From Actinoplanes sp. N902-109 (lineage in GTDB: Bacteria > Actinomycetota > Actinomycetes > Mycobacteriales > Micromonosporaceae), in contig NC_021191.1 of NCBI RefSeq assembly GCF_000389965.1, positions 5,333,501 through 5,397,500 of the forward strand: a stretch of 64,000 nt of DNA. The letters run 5' to 3'. Position numbers and translations under genes: made by a program. Within the stretch, counting starts at the first letter, position 1, and each line of letters opens with the position of its first letter. A model generated the notes under the pieces. It was not told the DNA's origin. It searched no databases and saw nothing but the letters and a program-made list of their open reading frames with translations. Of this stretch, positions 43,214-52,683 are shown one piece after another.

Positions 43214-43566
43214 AACCAGGCGCGGCAGCGACCACTCTGGAGGCGTCGGACGGGCCGGTTCGACGCAAGCCGCCCGCCGCCTCCTGCGCAGCTTGCTCGA
43301 GCTTCGCCCGATGCACCTCACGCGCAGCCGTGTCGATCTGCTCCACCTATTCCGGCATCGTCCCGGTCAGGCCGTCGAGCTGCTCGCGCAGGATGTCGGC
43401 GCGTCCGGCATGCCGGGAGGTGTCCTGCAGGACGTGGACCATGACGGCGAACAGTGTGACGTCGGGGCTCGGCCACCACGGCACCCGTCCGGGCGCGTCG
43501 ACGGGAAGATCGTCGCATCGGCGTGTTCCCCCGCGCGTCGACAGAAGTCGATGATCTGCTCGCGAG
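43214..43566 (-). pseudogene. DinB/DUF664-type gene remnant with frameshift and nonsense codon
   Basis: The minus strand reads SREQIIDFCRRAGEHADATI at about 43566-43507, then shifts frame to LPVDAPGRVPWW and VTLFAVMVHVLQDTSRHAG, followed by RADILREQLDGLTGTMPE and a TAG at 43347-43349. The same frame then continues VEQIDTAAREVHRAKLEQAA to 43214. These are the C-terminal conserved blocks of DUF664 (DinB fold, putative metal-dependent thiol transferases). A frameshift, an early stop and a missing N-terminal half show the gene is dead. The rest of 43133-43747 has no other recognisable gene. Confidence 0.65.
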
Positions 43567-43747
43567 GACATCACCGCGCCGTTCCCCGATGTCGGCGGAC
43601 CTGGCGACCCACGAACGCCCGCAGCCCGCAGCCCGCCCCAACCGATCACCACCCCGTCGTGACCAACGACGAAAACCCCGGCCCACCGCCCATCTCGCCG
43701 CGCGTAGGGGCAGGACGACGCGCGGCGAGGTGGTGGCTGGGTGGCGG

Positions 43748-45115
43748 TCAGCGGGCCGGTGGGTGCTCGGCCGCCGCGGTGTGGGCCTCGACCGGGTCGG
43801 CCGGCCCGTGCTCCTCGTCCAGCATGGTGGACTCGGGGAAAGGGTCGTGGCCGGACAGCACCCCGGCCGCGCGGTCGCGGTCGAACTCACCGGTCCAGGT
43901 GCCGATCAGCACGGTGGCGACCGCGTTGCCGGCGAAGTTGGTCAAGGCCCGGGCCTCGGACATGAACCGGTCGATGCCCACGATCAGGCCCACGCCGTCG
44001 AGGAGTTCCGGGCGGTGGCTCTGCAGGCCGCCGGCCAGGGTGGCCAGGCCCGCCCCGGTCACGCCGGCCGCACCCTTGGAGGCGATGATCATGAACGCCA
44101 GCAGCGAGATCTGCTCGCCGACGGACAGCGGCTGATCCATGGCCTGGGCGATGAACAGGCTCGCCATGGTCAGATAGATGGCCGTGCCGTCGAGGTTGAA
44201 CGAGTAGCCGGTCGGCACGGTGATACCGACGACCGGCTTGCTGACCCCGACGTGTTCCATCTTGGCGATCAGCCGGGGCAGCGCGGACTCCGACGACGAC
44301 GTCGACAGGATCAGCAGGAACTCGCGGCCGAGATAGCGCAGCAGCGCGAACAGGTTGACCCGGGCGAAGAACCACAGCATCGCGCCCAGCACGACGAAGA
44401 CGAAGATGGCGCAGGTCAGGTAGAAGCCGAGCATGATCTGGGCCAGACTCTTGAGCGCGTCGACGCCGGTCTCGCCGACCACCGCGGCGATCGCGCCGAA
44501 CGCGCCGATCGGGGCCAGCCACATGATCATGGCGAGGATCTTGAAGACCAGCCGCTGGAACAGCCCGACCGCGCGCAGGACGGGCTCGCCCCGGGCACCC
44601 ATGGTCTGCACGGCGAAGCCGACGAGCAGCGCGACCAGCAGGGCTTGGAGCACCTGCCCCTCGGTCAGCGAGGACACCAGGGTGGTGGGGATGATGCCGA
44701 GCAGGAAGTCGGCGGTGCCCTCCGAGGCGGTGCCGGCCTGCTTCTGCCCGGCCACGGCGGCCTCGGGGGTGAGGTGCAGGCCGGCGCCGGGGTGGATGAT
44801 GTTGCCGACGACCAGGCCGATCGCCAGGGCCACGGTGGACATGACGAGGAAGTAGCCGAGCGCGAGCCCGCCCACCTTGCCGACCTTGGCCGCCTGGCGC
44901 ACCGAGCCGACGCCCAGCACGATCGTGCAGAAGATGACCGGGCTGATCATCATCTTGATCAGGTTGACGAAGCCGGTGCCGATCGGCTTCAGCTCCTTGG
45001 CGAAGTCCGGGAAGACGAACCCGACGGCGATGCCGAGCAGGACGGCACCGATCACCGCCAGGTAGAGCAGGTGCGTGCGGTCCCGCCTGGCCGGGGCGGT
45101 GGTCTCGATTGCCAT
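43748..45115 (-). CDS. dctA: C4-dicarboxylate:cation symporter (DctA family)
   Basis: A 455-aa member of the DAACS family with eight helices and two re-entrant loops. The serine-rich hairpin ILSTSSSESALP, the GYSFNLDGTAIYL motif and the late SEARALTNFAGNAVAT are all present. The SEARAL and LTNFAGN forms favour C4-dicarboxylates over glutamate. I chose ATG 45115 (MAIETTAPARRDRTH); the upstream ATG at 45172 lies in the divergent promoter region. Divergent CitA/DctB-like two-component genes are the obvious regulators. Confidence 0.88.
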   Translation of the reverse strand: MAIETTAPARRDRTHLLYLAVIGAVLLGIAVGFVFPDFAKELKPIGTGFVNLIKMMISPVIFCTIVLGVGSVRQAAKVGKVGGLALGYFLVMSTVALAIGLVVGNIIHPGAGLHLTPEAAVAGQKQAGTASEGTADFLLGIIPTTLVSSLTEGQVLQALLVALLVGFAVQTMGARGEPVLRAVGLFQRLVFKILAMIMWLAPIGAFGAIAAVVGETGVDALKSLAQIMLGFYLTCAIFVFVVLGAMLWFFARVNLFALLRYLGREFLLILSTSSSESALPRLIAKMEHVGVSKPVVGITVPTGYSFNLDGTAIYLTMASLFIAQAMDQPLSVGEQISLLAFMIIASKGAAGVTGAGLATLAGGLQSHRPELLDGVGLIVGIDRFMSEARALTNFAGNAVATVLIGTWTGEFDRDRAAGVLSGHDPFPESTMLDEEHGPADPVEAHTAAAEHPPAR

Positions 45116-45198
45116 GCCGCAGACTGTGGTCCAGGTCTCATCGTCAGGCACGATTACGGTCATTGTGTTCATCGGCCGGAAACAGCAGGAGCGGCATC

Positions 45199-46776
45199 AT
45201 GTCCCGACGCTGGAGCATCGCGGGTCAGCTGTTCGCGCTGCAGGTCCTCGTCGTGACGCTGCTGGTGGGCAGCGGCACGGTCGGCGCGGTCCTGCTCGCG
45301 CGGCGCGACGCCCGGGCGGCCGCGGTCGGCCAGGTCACCGCGGTCGCCGAGACCATCGCCCGGTCCCCCGCGACCGCCGCGGCGCTGCGCAGCCCCGATC
45401 CCACCGCGACCCTGCAGCCGTACGCCGAAACGACCAGGCTCGCCACGAACACCGACTTCATCGTCGTCATGGCCCCGGACCGCACCCGCTACTCCCATCC
45501 CACGCCGGGCCTGATCGGGCAGAAGTTCGCCGGTTCGGTCGACGCCGCGCTGGCCGGGGGCACCGTGGTGCAGCAGTTCCGCGGCAGCCTGGGCGACTCG
45601 GTGCGTACGGTGGTGCCGGTGCGCGCCGCCGACGGCCGGATCATCGGCCTGGTGTCGGTCGGCATCACCACTCGCGCGATCAACCAGAACCTGGTGCGCC
45701 AGCTGCCCGCGGTCGCGGTGGCCACCCTGGTCGCGCTGCTGCTGGCCGGCACCGGCGCGTGGCTGCTCAGCCGCCGGTTGCGCCGGCAGACCCACGGGCT
45801 CGGCCCGGCCGAGATGACCCGGATGTACGAGTACTACGACGCGGTGCTGCACTCCGTACGGGAAGGGCTGGTGGTGGTGGACCGTGGGGGCAACGTCGCG
45901 TTGATCAACGACGAGGGGCGGCGGCTGCTGGGCGTACCGGACGACGTCCCGGCGGAGGGACCAGCGAGCGGGCTGGGCCTGCCCGCGGAGGCCGCGGAAC
46001 TGATCGCCTCGCGGCGCCCCACCGTCGACGAACCGGTGCTGGCCGGCGAGCGAGTGCTGGTGGCCAGCCAGCGCGAGACCCGGTTCGAGGGCCGCACCCT
46101 GGGCACCGTGCTCACCCTGCGCGACCACACCGAGCTGCGCGAGCTGACCGGCGAGCTGGACTCGGTGCGCGGGCTCACCGCGGCGCTCCAGGCCCAGGCG
46201 CACGAGGCGGCGAACCGGTTGCACACCGTGCTGACCATGGTGGAGCTGGGCCGCACCGACAAGGCCATCGAGCTGGCCACCGCCGAGCTCGCGCTGGCCC
46301 AGCAGCTCACCGACCAGGTCGTCGGGGCCCTGGACGAACCGGCGCTGGCGGCGCTGCTGCTGGGCAAGTCGGCCCAGGCCGGCGAGCGCGGCGTCGAGCT
46401 CACCGTCTCCGACGACTCCCGGCTGACCGGCGACCGGCTGCCCAGCCGCGACCTGCTCACCGTGGTCGGCAACCTGGTGGACAACGCCCTGGAGGCGGTC
46501 GCCCTGGCCGAACCGCCGCGCCGGGTCCGGGTGCTGGTGCGCCAGGAGGAGGCCGCGGTGCTGGTGCGGGTCAGCGACACCGGTCCGGGCCTGACCCCGG
46601 AACAGGCCCGCGCCGCGTTCCGGCGCGGCTGGTCGACCAAGCCGGGCGAGAACCGCGGCGTCGGCCTGGCGCTGGTCCGGCAGGTGGCCGAGCGGTACGG
46701 CGGCAGCTGCACCATCACCGCGGGCCCGGACGAGCGCGGGGCGGTCCTCACCGTACGCCTGCCGGTGCCCCCATGA
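45199..46776 (+). CDS. CitA/DcuS-type sensor histidine kinase for dicarboxylates
   Basis: A 525-aa kinase. A first helix (about residues 9-32) and a second (about 169-190) flank an extracytoplasmic PAS-like sensor with YSHPTPGLIGQKFAG, the segment conserved in citrate/dicarboxylate sensors. A cytosolic PAS (about 208-310) follows, then the dimerisation region AQAHEAANRLHTVLTMVELG, and the ATPase motifs NLVDNALEA, DTGPGL and GVGLALV. Start ATG 45199 has CAGGAG upstream. It is divergent from dctA and coupled by ATGA to its response regulator. Confidence 0.9.
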   Translation: MSRRWSIAGQLFALQVLVVTLLVGSGTVGAVLLARRDARAAAVGQVTAVAETIARSPATAAALRSPDPTATLQPYAETTRLATNTDFIVVMAPDRTRYSHPTPGLIGQKFAGSVDAALAGGTVVQQFRGSLGDSVRTVVPVRAADGRIIGLVSVGITTRAINQNLVRQLPAVAVATLVALLLAGTGAWLLSRRLRRQTHGLGPAEMTRMYEYYDAVLHSVREGLVVVDRGGNVALINDEGRRLLGVPDDVPAEGPASGLGLPAEAAELIASRRPTVDEPVLAGERVLVASQRETRFEGRTLGTVLTLRDHTELRELTGELDSVRGLTAALQAQAHEAANRLHTVLTMVELGRTDKAIELATAELALAQQLTDQVVGALDEPALAALLLGKSAQAGERGVELTVSDDSRLTGDRLPSRDLLTVVGNLVDNALEAVALAEPPRRVRVLVRQEEAAVLVRVSDTGPGLTPEQARAAFRRGWSTKPGENRGVGLALVRQVAERYGGSCTITAGPDERGAVLTVRLPVPP

Positions 46777-47456
46777 CCGCCATCCGCGTCCTCGTCGTGG
46801 ACGACGATCCGCTGATCGCCGAGGCCCACCGGACGTACACGGAGAAGATCCCGGGTTTCACGGTGGTCGGCGTGGCCCACACCGCCCGCGACGCCATCGC
46901 CGCGCTGCGCACCGGAACCGTCGACCTGGTGCTGCTCGACCTGAACCTGCCCGACAAGCACGGTCTGGAGGTGGCCCGGGCGCTGCGGGCGGCGGGCAGC
47001 GGCACCGACGTGCTCGCGGTGACCTCGGCCCGCGACGTCGCCACGGTCCGCCAGGCGGTCGCCCTGGGCGTCACCCACTATCTGCTCAAGCCGTTCACCT
47101 TCGCGGCGTTCCGCGACAAGCTCGACCGTTACGCCCGCTTCCGCAGCCAGCTGCCCGGCTCCGGCGAGATAGCGGCCCAGCACGAGATCGACCGCGCCTT
47201 CGCCACCCTGCGCGGCTCCCCGCACGACAGCCTGCCCAAGGGGCTGGACGAGCACACCCTCGACCTGGTCCTGGCCGCGCTGCGGGGGCTGCCCGCCACC
47301 ACCGGCCTGTCCGCCGCCGAGGTCGCCGCCCGGATCGGCGCCTCCCGTGTCACCGCCCGCCGCTACCTCGAACACCTCGCCGAGGCCGGCCGCGTCCTGC
47401 GCCACTCCCGCTACGGCAGCCCGGGCCGCCCCGAGGTCGAGTACCGCCCGGCCTGA
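46773..47456 (+). CDS. CitB/DcuR-type response regulator
   Basis: A 227-aa regulator with acidic pocket D10-D12, phospho-acceptor D56 in LLDLNLPDKHG and the KPF lysine. The C-terminal HTH (TGLSAAEVAARIGASRVTARRYLEHL) is of the CitB type, not the LuxR or OmpR type. It probably activates dctA when the kinase detects dicarboxylates. Confidence 0.92.
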   Translation: MTAIRVLVVDDDPLIAEAHRTYTEKIPGFTVVGVAHTARDAIAALRTGTVDLVLLDLNLPDKHGLEVARALRAAGSGTDVLAVTSARDVATVRQAVALGVTHYLLKPFTFAAFRDKLDRYARFRSQLPGSGEIAAQHEIDRAFATLRGSPHDSLPKGLDEHTLDLVLAALRGLPATTGLSAAEVAARIGASRVTARRYLEHLAEAGRVLRHSRYGSPGRPEVEYRPA

Positions 47457-47761
47457 GGTCGCCTACGTGATTCAGCGGCGCGGACGACAGCTTGCCCACC
47501 CATACCGGTGAACCGCTGGGCCCGCCGGGAAGGTGCCCGGGGGCCGCCATGCCGCTGCTCGGCACGGGTGTGCTGCGCCTGCCCACCGCCGGCGTCGCCA
47601 CCGTCACGCCGGCTGCCGTGCCTGGGACCAGCTCGCCGGGCAGCGCACCAGCGTGGGCCTCCCGCCATTCCCGCTGCCCGCCGCGCTGCGGCCCCGCTCG
47701 GCGCCGGACGGCATCCGGCGCCGCGCCGTCTCGGTGACGACGCGGCTGCCGCAGGCCCGGA
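47457..47761. other. 305-bp interval with no gene seen
   Basis: It lies between two convergent genes. Short frames lack an RBS or recognisable content. I found no strong hairpin. Confidence 0.5.
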
Positions 47762-50107
47762 TCAGGCCGGCTCGATGAGCACCGGGGTGTGCAGGACGCG
47801 GTCGTGGCCGACGGTGCGGCGGTCGCCGACCAGGGTGACTTTGGCCATCGCGGGCAGCTCGGTGGCCGAGGGGCCGACGAACAGTTCGAGTTCGCCCGGG
47901 TCGACGACGTGGCGCAGGTCGCGGCCCACGAAGGCGGTGCGGTCGGCGTGCAGGGTGAAGGTGACCCGGGCCGATGCCCCGGCCGCGAGCGGCACCCGGG
48001 CGAAACCGGCGAGCTGGCGCAGCGGACGGGTGACCTCGGCCTGGACGTCGTGCAGGTAGAGCTGGACGATCTCGGTGCCGTCGCGCGAGCCGGTGTTGCG
48101 CACCCGCACCGCGACGGTCAGCTCGCCGTCGGTGCGCAGCTCGGTGTCGGCCTGCAGCTCGTCGTACGCGAAGGTGGTGTAGGACCGGCCGTGGCCGAAA
48201 CCGAACAGCGGGGTGGGGTCCAGGTTGCTGACACCCTCGCTGAACGCGCCCAGCGGCGGCTGCAGATAGGTGCCGGGCTGACCGCCGGCCAGCCGGGGGA
48301 TCTGCACGGGGAGCTTGCCACTGGGGTTGATCCGGCCGGAGAGGACACCGGCCAGCGCCGCGCCGCCCTCCTCGCCCGGCATGAACGCCTGCACCAGCGC
48401 CGCGGCCTGCTCGTAGTCGCCGAGTGCGTAGGGGCGCCCGGACACCACGACGACCACGACCGGGGTGCCGGTGGCCAGCAGCCGGGTCAGCAGCTCCCCC
48501 TGCACGCCGGGCAGGGTCAGGTCGGGCACGTCGCAACCCTCGCCGGAGGTGCCGCGCCCGAACAGCCCGGCCCGGTCGCCCACCACGGCGATGCACACGT
48601 CGGCCTCGGTGGCGGCTTCGACGGCGGCGGCGAACCCGGAGCGGTCCTCGTCGCGGATCGGGCAGCCGGGCTGCAGCGTCAGCGTGTCGCCGGGGAGCTC
48701 CGCGCGCAGGGCGGTCCACAGCGAGTCCGCGGCGACCCCCACGCCGTACTCGGGGAAGTCGCCGAGCACGTGGTTGGGGAAGGAGTAGCAGCCCATGAAC
48801 GCCTGCGGGTCGTCGGCGCACGGCCCGACCACGGCGATCCGGCGCGGCGCCGAGCCGGGTGTCAGCGGCAGCGCGGCGTGGTCGTTGGCGAGCAGGATGA
48901 TCGAGCGTTCGGCCAGCTGCCGGGCGATCTCGCGGTTGCCGGGGCCGTCCAGGTCGACGTCCGCACCGGCCGCGACGGACCCCTGCGGGGTCCAGTCCGG
49001 GTCCAGCAACCCCAGCTCGGCCTTCTGCCGCAGCACGCGGTGGGCGGCCCGGTCGATCCATTCCTCCGGTACGCGCCCCGCGCGCACCAGGTCGGCCAGC
49101 CCCGCGCCGTACCCGATGGCATCGGGCAGTTCCACGTCGATGCCCGCCTCGAGTGCGAGGGCACCGGCCTCGGTGGCGTCCGCGGCGATGCGGTGCATGG
49201 TCGCCAGGAACGGGATCGACCAGTAGTCGGAGACCACCACGCCGGTGAAGCCCCACTCGTCGCGCAGGATGCCGGTCAGCAGCGCGGGGTCGGCCCCGGC
49301 GGGCACGCCGTCGATCTCGGCGTAGGAGTTCATCACCGAGCGGGCGCCGCCGGTCCGCAGCGCGGTCTCGAACGGCGGCAGGATGATCTCGCGCAGCTCG
49401 CGCGGGCCCATCGGCACCGGCGCGTGGTTGCGGGCGCCCCGCGAGGCGGAATACCCGGCGAAGTGCTTGAGGGTCGCGACGACGCCCTGCGACTCCAGGC
49501 CCTTGACGTACGCCGACCCGAGCGTCGCGACCACGTACGGGTCCTCGCCCAGCGTCTCCTCCACGCGCCCCCACCGGTAGTCGCGCACCACGTCGAGCAC
49601 GGGTGACAGGCCCTGGTGCACGCCGACCGCGCGCATGTCGGCGCCGATCGCGGCGGCCATCGTCTCGATCAGCTCGGGGTCGAAGGTGGCGGCCCAGGCC
49701 AGCGCCGCCGGGTAGACCGTCGCGCCCAGCGTGGTGAACCCGGTCAGGCATTCCTCGTGCACGATCGCCGGGATGCCGAACCGGGAGGCGTCGACGACCT
49801 GGCGCTGCATCTCGACGACCCGCTCGCGGCCCTCCTCGGCGGTGACCGGCCGGGTGCCGAACACCCGGGTCAGGTGGCCGATGCCGCGTTCCACCGCGGT
49901 GCCGAAGGGGCGCGACCCGGCCGCGAAGACCTCCTGCATGGGGGCGACCTCGCCGGTGTTCTCCATCCCGAAGCCGTGCCACACGCTGCCCAGCTGGGCG
50001 ATCTTTTCCTCGAGGGTCATGTCCGCCAGCAACGCGCCGGCCCGGACGCCCGGGTCCAGGTCGCGGTCCGTCCACCGGGAACGGCCGACCGGGTGCAGCA
50101 CGGTCAT
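47762..50107 (-). CDS. GH3 beta-xylosidase/beta-glucosidase (BxlA-like)
   Basis: A 781-aa cytosolic glycosidase with no signal peptide. The N-terminal TIM barrel has KHFAGY (214-219), SVMNSYAEIDGVP and nucleophile D294 in VVVSDYWSIPF. The alpha/beta sandwich and a C-terminal fibronectin-III-like domain follow. DVELPDAIGYG and RVLRQKAELGLLDPDW are close to Streptomyces BxlA, so beta-xylosidase is favoured over beta-glucosidase. I chose ATG 50107 after AGGAGG. A LacI operator copy at 50155 ties it to the importer operon 17 kb away; it would hydrolyse the imported oligosaccharides. Confidence 0.88.
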   Translation of the reverse strand: MTVLHPVGRSRWTDRDLDPGVRAGALLADMTLEEKIAQLGSVWHGFGMENTGEVAPMQEVFAAGSRPFGTAVERGIGHLTRVFGTRPVTAEEGRERVVEMQRQVVDASRFGIPAIVHEECLTGFTTLGATVYPAALAWAATFDPELIETMAAAIGADMRAVGVHQGLSPVLDVVRDYRWGRVEETLGEDPYVVATLGSAYVKGLESQGVVATLKHFAGYSASRGARNHAPVPMGPRELREIILPPFETALRTGGARSVMNSYAEIDGVPAGADPALLTGILRDEWGFTGVVVSDYWSIPFLATMHRIAADATEAGALALEAGIDVELPDAIGYGAGLADLVRAGRVPEEWIDRAAHRVLRQKAELGLLDPDWTPQGSVAAGADVDLDGPGNREIARQLAERSIILLANDHAALPLTPGSAPRRIAVVGPCADDPQAFMGCYSFPNHVLGDFPEYGVGVAADSLWTALRAELPGDTLTLQPGCPIRDEDRSGFAAAVEAATEADVCIAVVGDRAGLFGRGTSGEGCDVPDLTLPGVQGELLTRLLATGTPVVVVVVSGRPYALGDYEQAAALVQAFMPGEEGGAALAGVLSGRINPSGKLPVQIPRLAGGQPGTYLQPPLGAFSEGVSNLDPTPLFGFGHGRSYTTFAYDELQADTELRTDGELTVAVRVRNTGSRDGTEIVQLYLHDVQAEVTRPLRQLAGFARVPLAAGASARVTFTLHADRTAFVGRDLRHVVDPGELELFVGPSATELPAMAKVTLVGDRRTVGHDRVLHTPVLIEPA

Positions 50108-50154
50108 GGGGGTCCTCCTGGTCTGCGCCTGCCCGTCACATCCGACGCGCGTGG

Positions 50155-50167
50155 CCGAAACTTCCGG
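50155..50167. promoter_or_regulatory. LacI-type operator before the GH3 gene
   Basis: CCGAAACTTCCGG, 48 bp upstream of the start codon, identical in its core to the sites at 29109 and 30353. A further partial copy, GGAACTTCCGG, is at 50310-50320. Confidence 0.75.
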
Positions 50168-50256
50168 TTCTTTTCCGGATCGCGTACGCAGTCTCTCCCG
50201 GGTCGTGAGCACCGCGCAAGCCGCCCCCCGCATCCCGGCACCAAGCCCGAGCATGT

Positions 50257-50296
50257 AAAAGGAGGCATCGACGGCGAGTGAGCCGTCGATGCCTCC
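50257..50296 (-). terminator. Rho-independent terminator of the penicillin-binding-protein gene
   Basis: GGAGGCATCGACGGC (50261-50275) and GCCGTCGATGCCTCC (50282-50296) form a perfect 15-bp stem with a 6-nt loop. On the minus strand the stem is followed by TTTT (AAAA at 50257-50260). Confidence 0.9.
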
Positions 50297-50325
50297 TGCA
50301 GCAGCCGCTGGAACTTCCGGACGTG

Positions 50326-52461
50326 TTACTCGCCGGGTTTCTTGAACTCCTCCTGCGGGCGGCCCTCCATGTAGTCGGCCACCGTGCGCCAGACCGCCGG
50401 GTTCACCACGCCGTGGTCCATGTGGTCGTAATGGTTGGACCAGTCCGGGTTGACCAGATAACCGGCGACCACGGTGTCCTGGGTGCCGACCACCAGCGCG
50501 GCGGTCTTGTCGGCGTCGGTGGTGCCGGTCTTGCCGAACACCGGGTGCCCCACGGCATTGCGCACCTGCGGCGCGGTGGCGCCGTTGCAGCTGCCCAGCT
50601 GGGCCTGGTCGCCGACCGGGCAGCGCGCCGCGTCGAGCGCCTTGCGGGCCACGTCCTTGGACACCACCCGCTTGCAGTTGGGCTGACCGGCGTCGATCTT
50701 GGTGCCGGCGGCCGAGGTGATCCGCTGGATTGGGGTGGGCGTGCAGTACATGCCGTCACCGGCCAGCGTCGCGTAGGCGTTGGCGATGTCCAGCGGCACG
50801 GACGAGGTGACGCCCAGGGTGAACGCGCCGAACGTGCTCGCGGTGGCGTCGTCCTTGACCAGCTTGGCATCCGAGGCGGCCCGGAACTGGATGCCGAACC
50901 GCTTGGCCACGTCGACCACCTTGTCCGCGCCGACCTGCTCCTCCAGCGGCACGAAGAAGGTGTTCACCGACTTGCCGAACCCGGTCCACATGTTGAACGT
51001 GCCGGCCTCGCTGGCCGAGGCGTTCTTGGGACACCAGAAGTGCGTGCCCTTGCAGGCCGAGTCGGAGCTGGGGTCGATGACGTACTGCGACTTGTACGTG
51101 GGCGGCGAGTTGATCGAGTGGTCGAGCCCGAAGCCGTTCTCCAGCGCGGCCACCATCGTGAACATCTTGAACACCGAGCCGGCCTGGTAACCGGTGATGT
51201 CGCCACCGCCGGTGAGAAGCGGGTTGGTGGTGTTCGGGTAGGTGCCCTTGATGTGCTTGGCGGCCAGGTCCGGGTTGGAGTTCGGCTTGTTCTTGCTCTG
51301 GTCCAGGCTGTACTTGCGGTTGGCGGCCAGCGCCTGCACCCGCCCGGTGCCCGGCTGCACCGCGGCCAGCAGCAGCGCGTTGCGGCTGTTGTCGCTGCTG
51401 ACGTCGGTGATCCGCTTGCGCGCCGCGGCCTGCTCCTTGAGGTCCAGCGAGGTCACCACGCGGTAGCCACCGGACTTGAGCTGGCGCTCCCGCTCGTAGG
51501 AGTTGGCGCCGAACTCCTCCTGCGTCATCCACCAGCGGTAGAAGTAGTCGCAGAAGAAGCCCCAGTTGTTCTTGGCGACCTGGGTGCAGCCGTTGCCGGG
51601 GTGGTTGGTGGTGTGGCCCAGCTTGACCTTCTTGGCGTCCGCCGCCTGCTGCGCCGTGATCATCTTCAGGCTCAGCATGTTGTCGATGATGTAGTTGCGC
51701 CGGTCCAGCGCCTGCGGGTAACCGCTGGCCGTGGTCGGGTCGAACGCCGTGGGCGCCTTCACCATGCCGGCCAGCAGCGCCGCCTCGGCGATGCTCAGAT
51801 CCTTGGGCTTCTTCTTGAAGTAGACCTGGCTGCCCGCGTACACGCCGTAGGCGCTGTTACCGAACGGCGCCATGTTCAGGTAGCGCTCCAGGATCTGCTT
51901 CTTGGTCAGCTCCTTCTCGATCTGGATCGCATACTTCATCTCGGTGATCTTGCGCTCCGGCGTGTCCTTGGTCGCCGCGATCGCCTCGCTCGGGGTCTTC
52001 GCCGTGTACGCCAGGGTCATCCGCACGTACTGCATCGTCAGCGTCGACGCGCCCTGCTGCGAACCACCCTGCTTGTTGTTGACGAACGCCCGCGCCACGC
52101 CCTTGAGGTCGACGCCGTTGTGCTCGTAGAACTGGTGATCCTCGGCCGCCACGATCGCGTTCTGCATGTTCACCGAGATCTCCGACAGCGGCACGTCGGA
52201 GCGGTACTCGTCGTACATCACCGCGATCTGCGTCTTGCCGTCCGCGGCGAAGATCCGGCTCACCTGCGGCGCCGACTGCTGCTCCAGCTCACTGGGTAGC
52301 TCGGCGAAACTCTCCGAGCCCGCCTTGGCCGCGAGACCCGACATCGCCACCGCCGGGAACGACGCGGCCGCCACCACCACACCGGCCAGCAGGCCGCAGA
52401 TCACCAGCGATCCGGAGTTGGCAAACAGGGAGCGGTCGCGTTTTCGGGTCGAGGAAGTCAC
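50326..52461 (-). CDS. Bifunctional class A penicillin-binding protein
   Basis: A 711-aa cell-wall synthase. A short cytosolic tail and one helix (ICGLLAGVVVAAASFPAVAM) anchor it. The GT51 glycosyltransferase follows, with catalytic glutamate in AAEDHQFYEHNGVD and GASTLTMQYVRM. The transpeptidase has SVFK (GYQAGSVFKMFT), SVN (GKSVNTFFVPLE) and KTGTT (FGKTGTTDADKTA). It should polymerise and crosslink peptidoglycan. GTG 52461 (MTSSTRKRDRSLF) is preferred; GTG 52479 and the longer frame are alternatives. A clear terminator follows. Confidence 0.92.
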   Translation of the reverse strand: MTSSTRKRDRSLFANSGSLVICGLLAGVVVAAASFPAVAMSGLAAKAGSESFAELPSELEQQSAPQVSRIFAADGKTQIAVMYDEYRSDVPLSEISVNMQNAIVAAEDHQFYEHNGVDLKGVARAFVNNKQGGSQQGASTLTMQYVRMTLAYTAKTPSEAIAATKDTPERKITEMKYAIQIEKELTKKQILERYLNMAPFGNSAYGVYAGSQVYFKKKPKDLSIAEAALLAGMVKAPTAFDPTTASGYPQALDRRNYIIDNMLSLKMITAQQAADAKKVKLGHTTNHPGNGCTQVAKNNWGFFCDYFYRWWMTQEEFGANSYERERQLKSGGYRVVTSLDLKEQAAARKRITDVSSDNSRNALLLAAVQPGTGRVQALAANRKYSLDQSKNKPNSNPDLAAKHIKGTYPNTTNPLLTGGGDITGYQAGSVFKMFTMVAALENGFGLDHSINSPPTYKSQYVIDPSSDSACKGTHFWCPKNASASEAGTFNMWTGFGKSVNTFFVPLEEQVGADKVVDVAKRFGIQFRAASDAKLVKDDATASTFGAFTLGVTSSVPLDIANAYATLAGDGMYCTPTPIQRITSAAGTKIDAGQPNCKRVVSKDVARKALDAARCPVGDQAQLGSCNGATAPQVRNAVGHPVFGKTGTTDADKTAALVVGTQDTVVAGYLVNPDWSNHYDHMDHGVVNPAVWRTVADYMEGRPQEEFKKPGE

Positions 52462-52683
52462 CCGGTCAACGTTAGCCACGGAGATCCAGCACCACCTTTC
52501 GAGGGTCACCCCATTTGCCTACATGTCGGACGGGATTGCCGGGTCGCCCCGGCCGCCGTCCGCACGCCGTGCGACCAGGCACGCGAGTGATCCCCACGGT
52601 CCGGGCGCGGCCCTTATGCCCCGTGCGACGCTGCGCTACTCCCCGGGTCGCGAACCCGGCCGGGGGACCGCATGCGGCGTACA

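Noticed and set aside
43523..45256. A 577-aa plus-strand frame opposite dctA
   Set aside because: Arg/Asp/His-rich shadow with no motif; the minus strand encodes a full dicarboxylate transporter.
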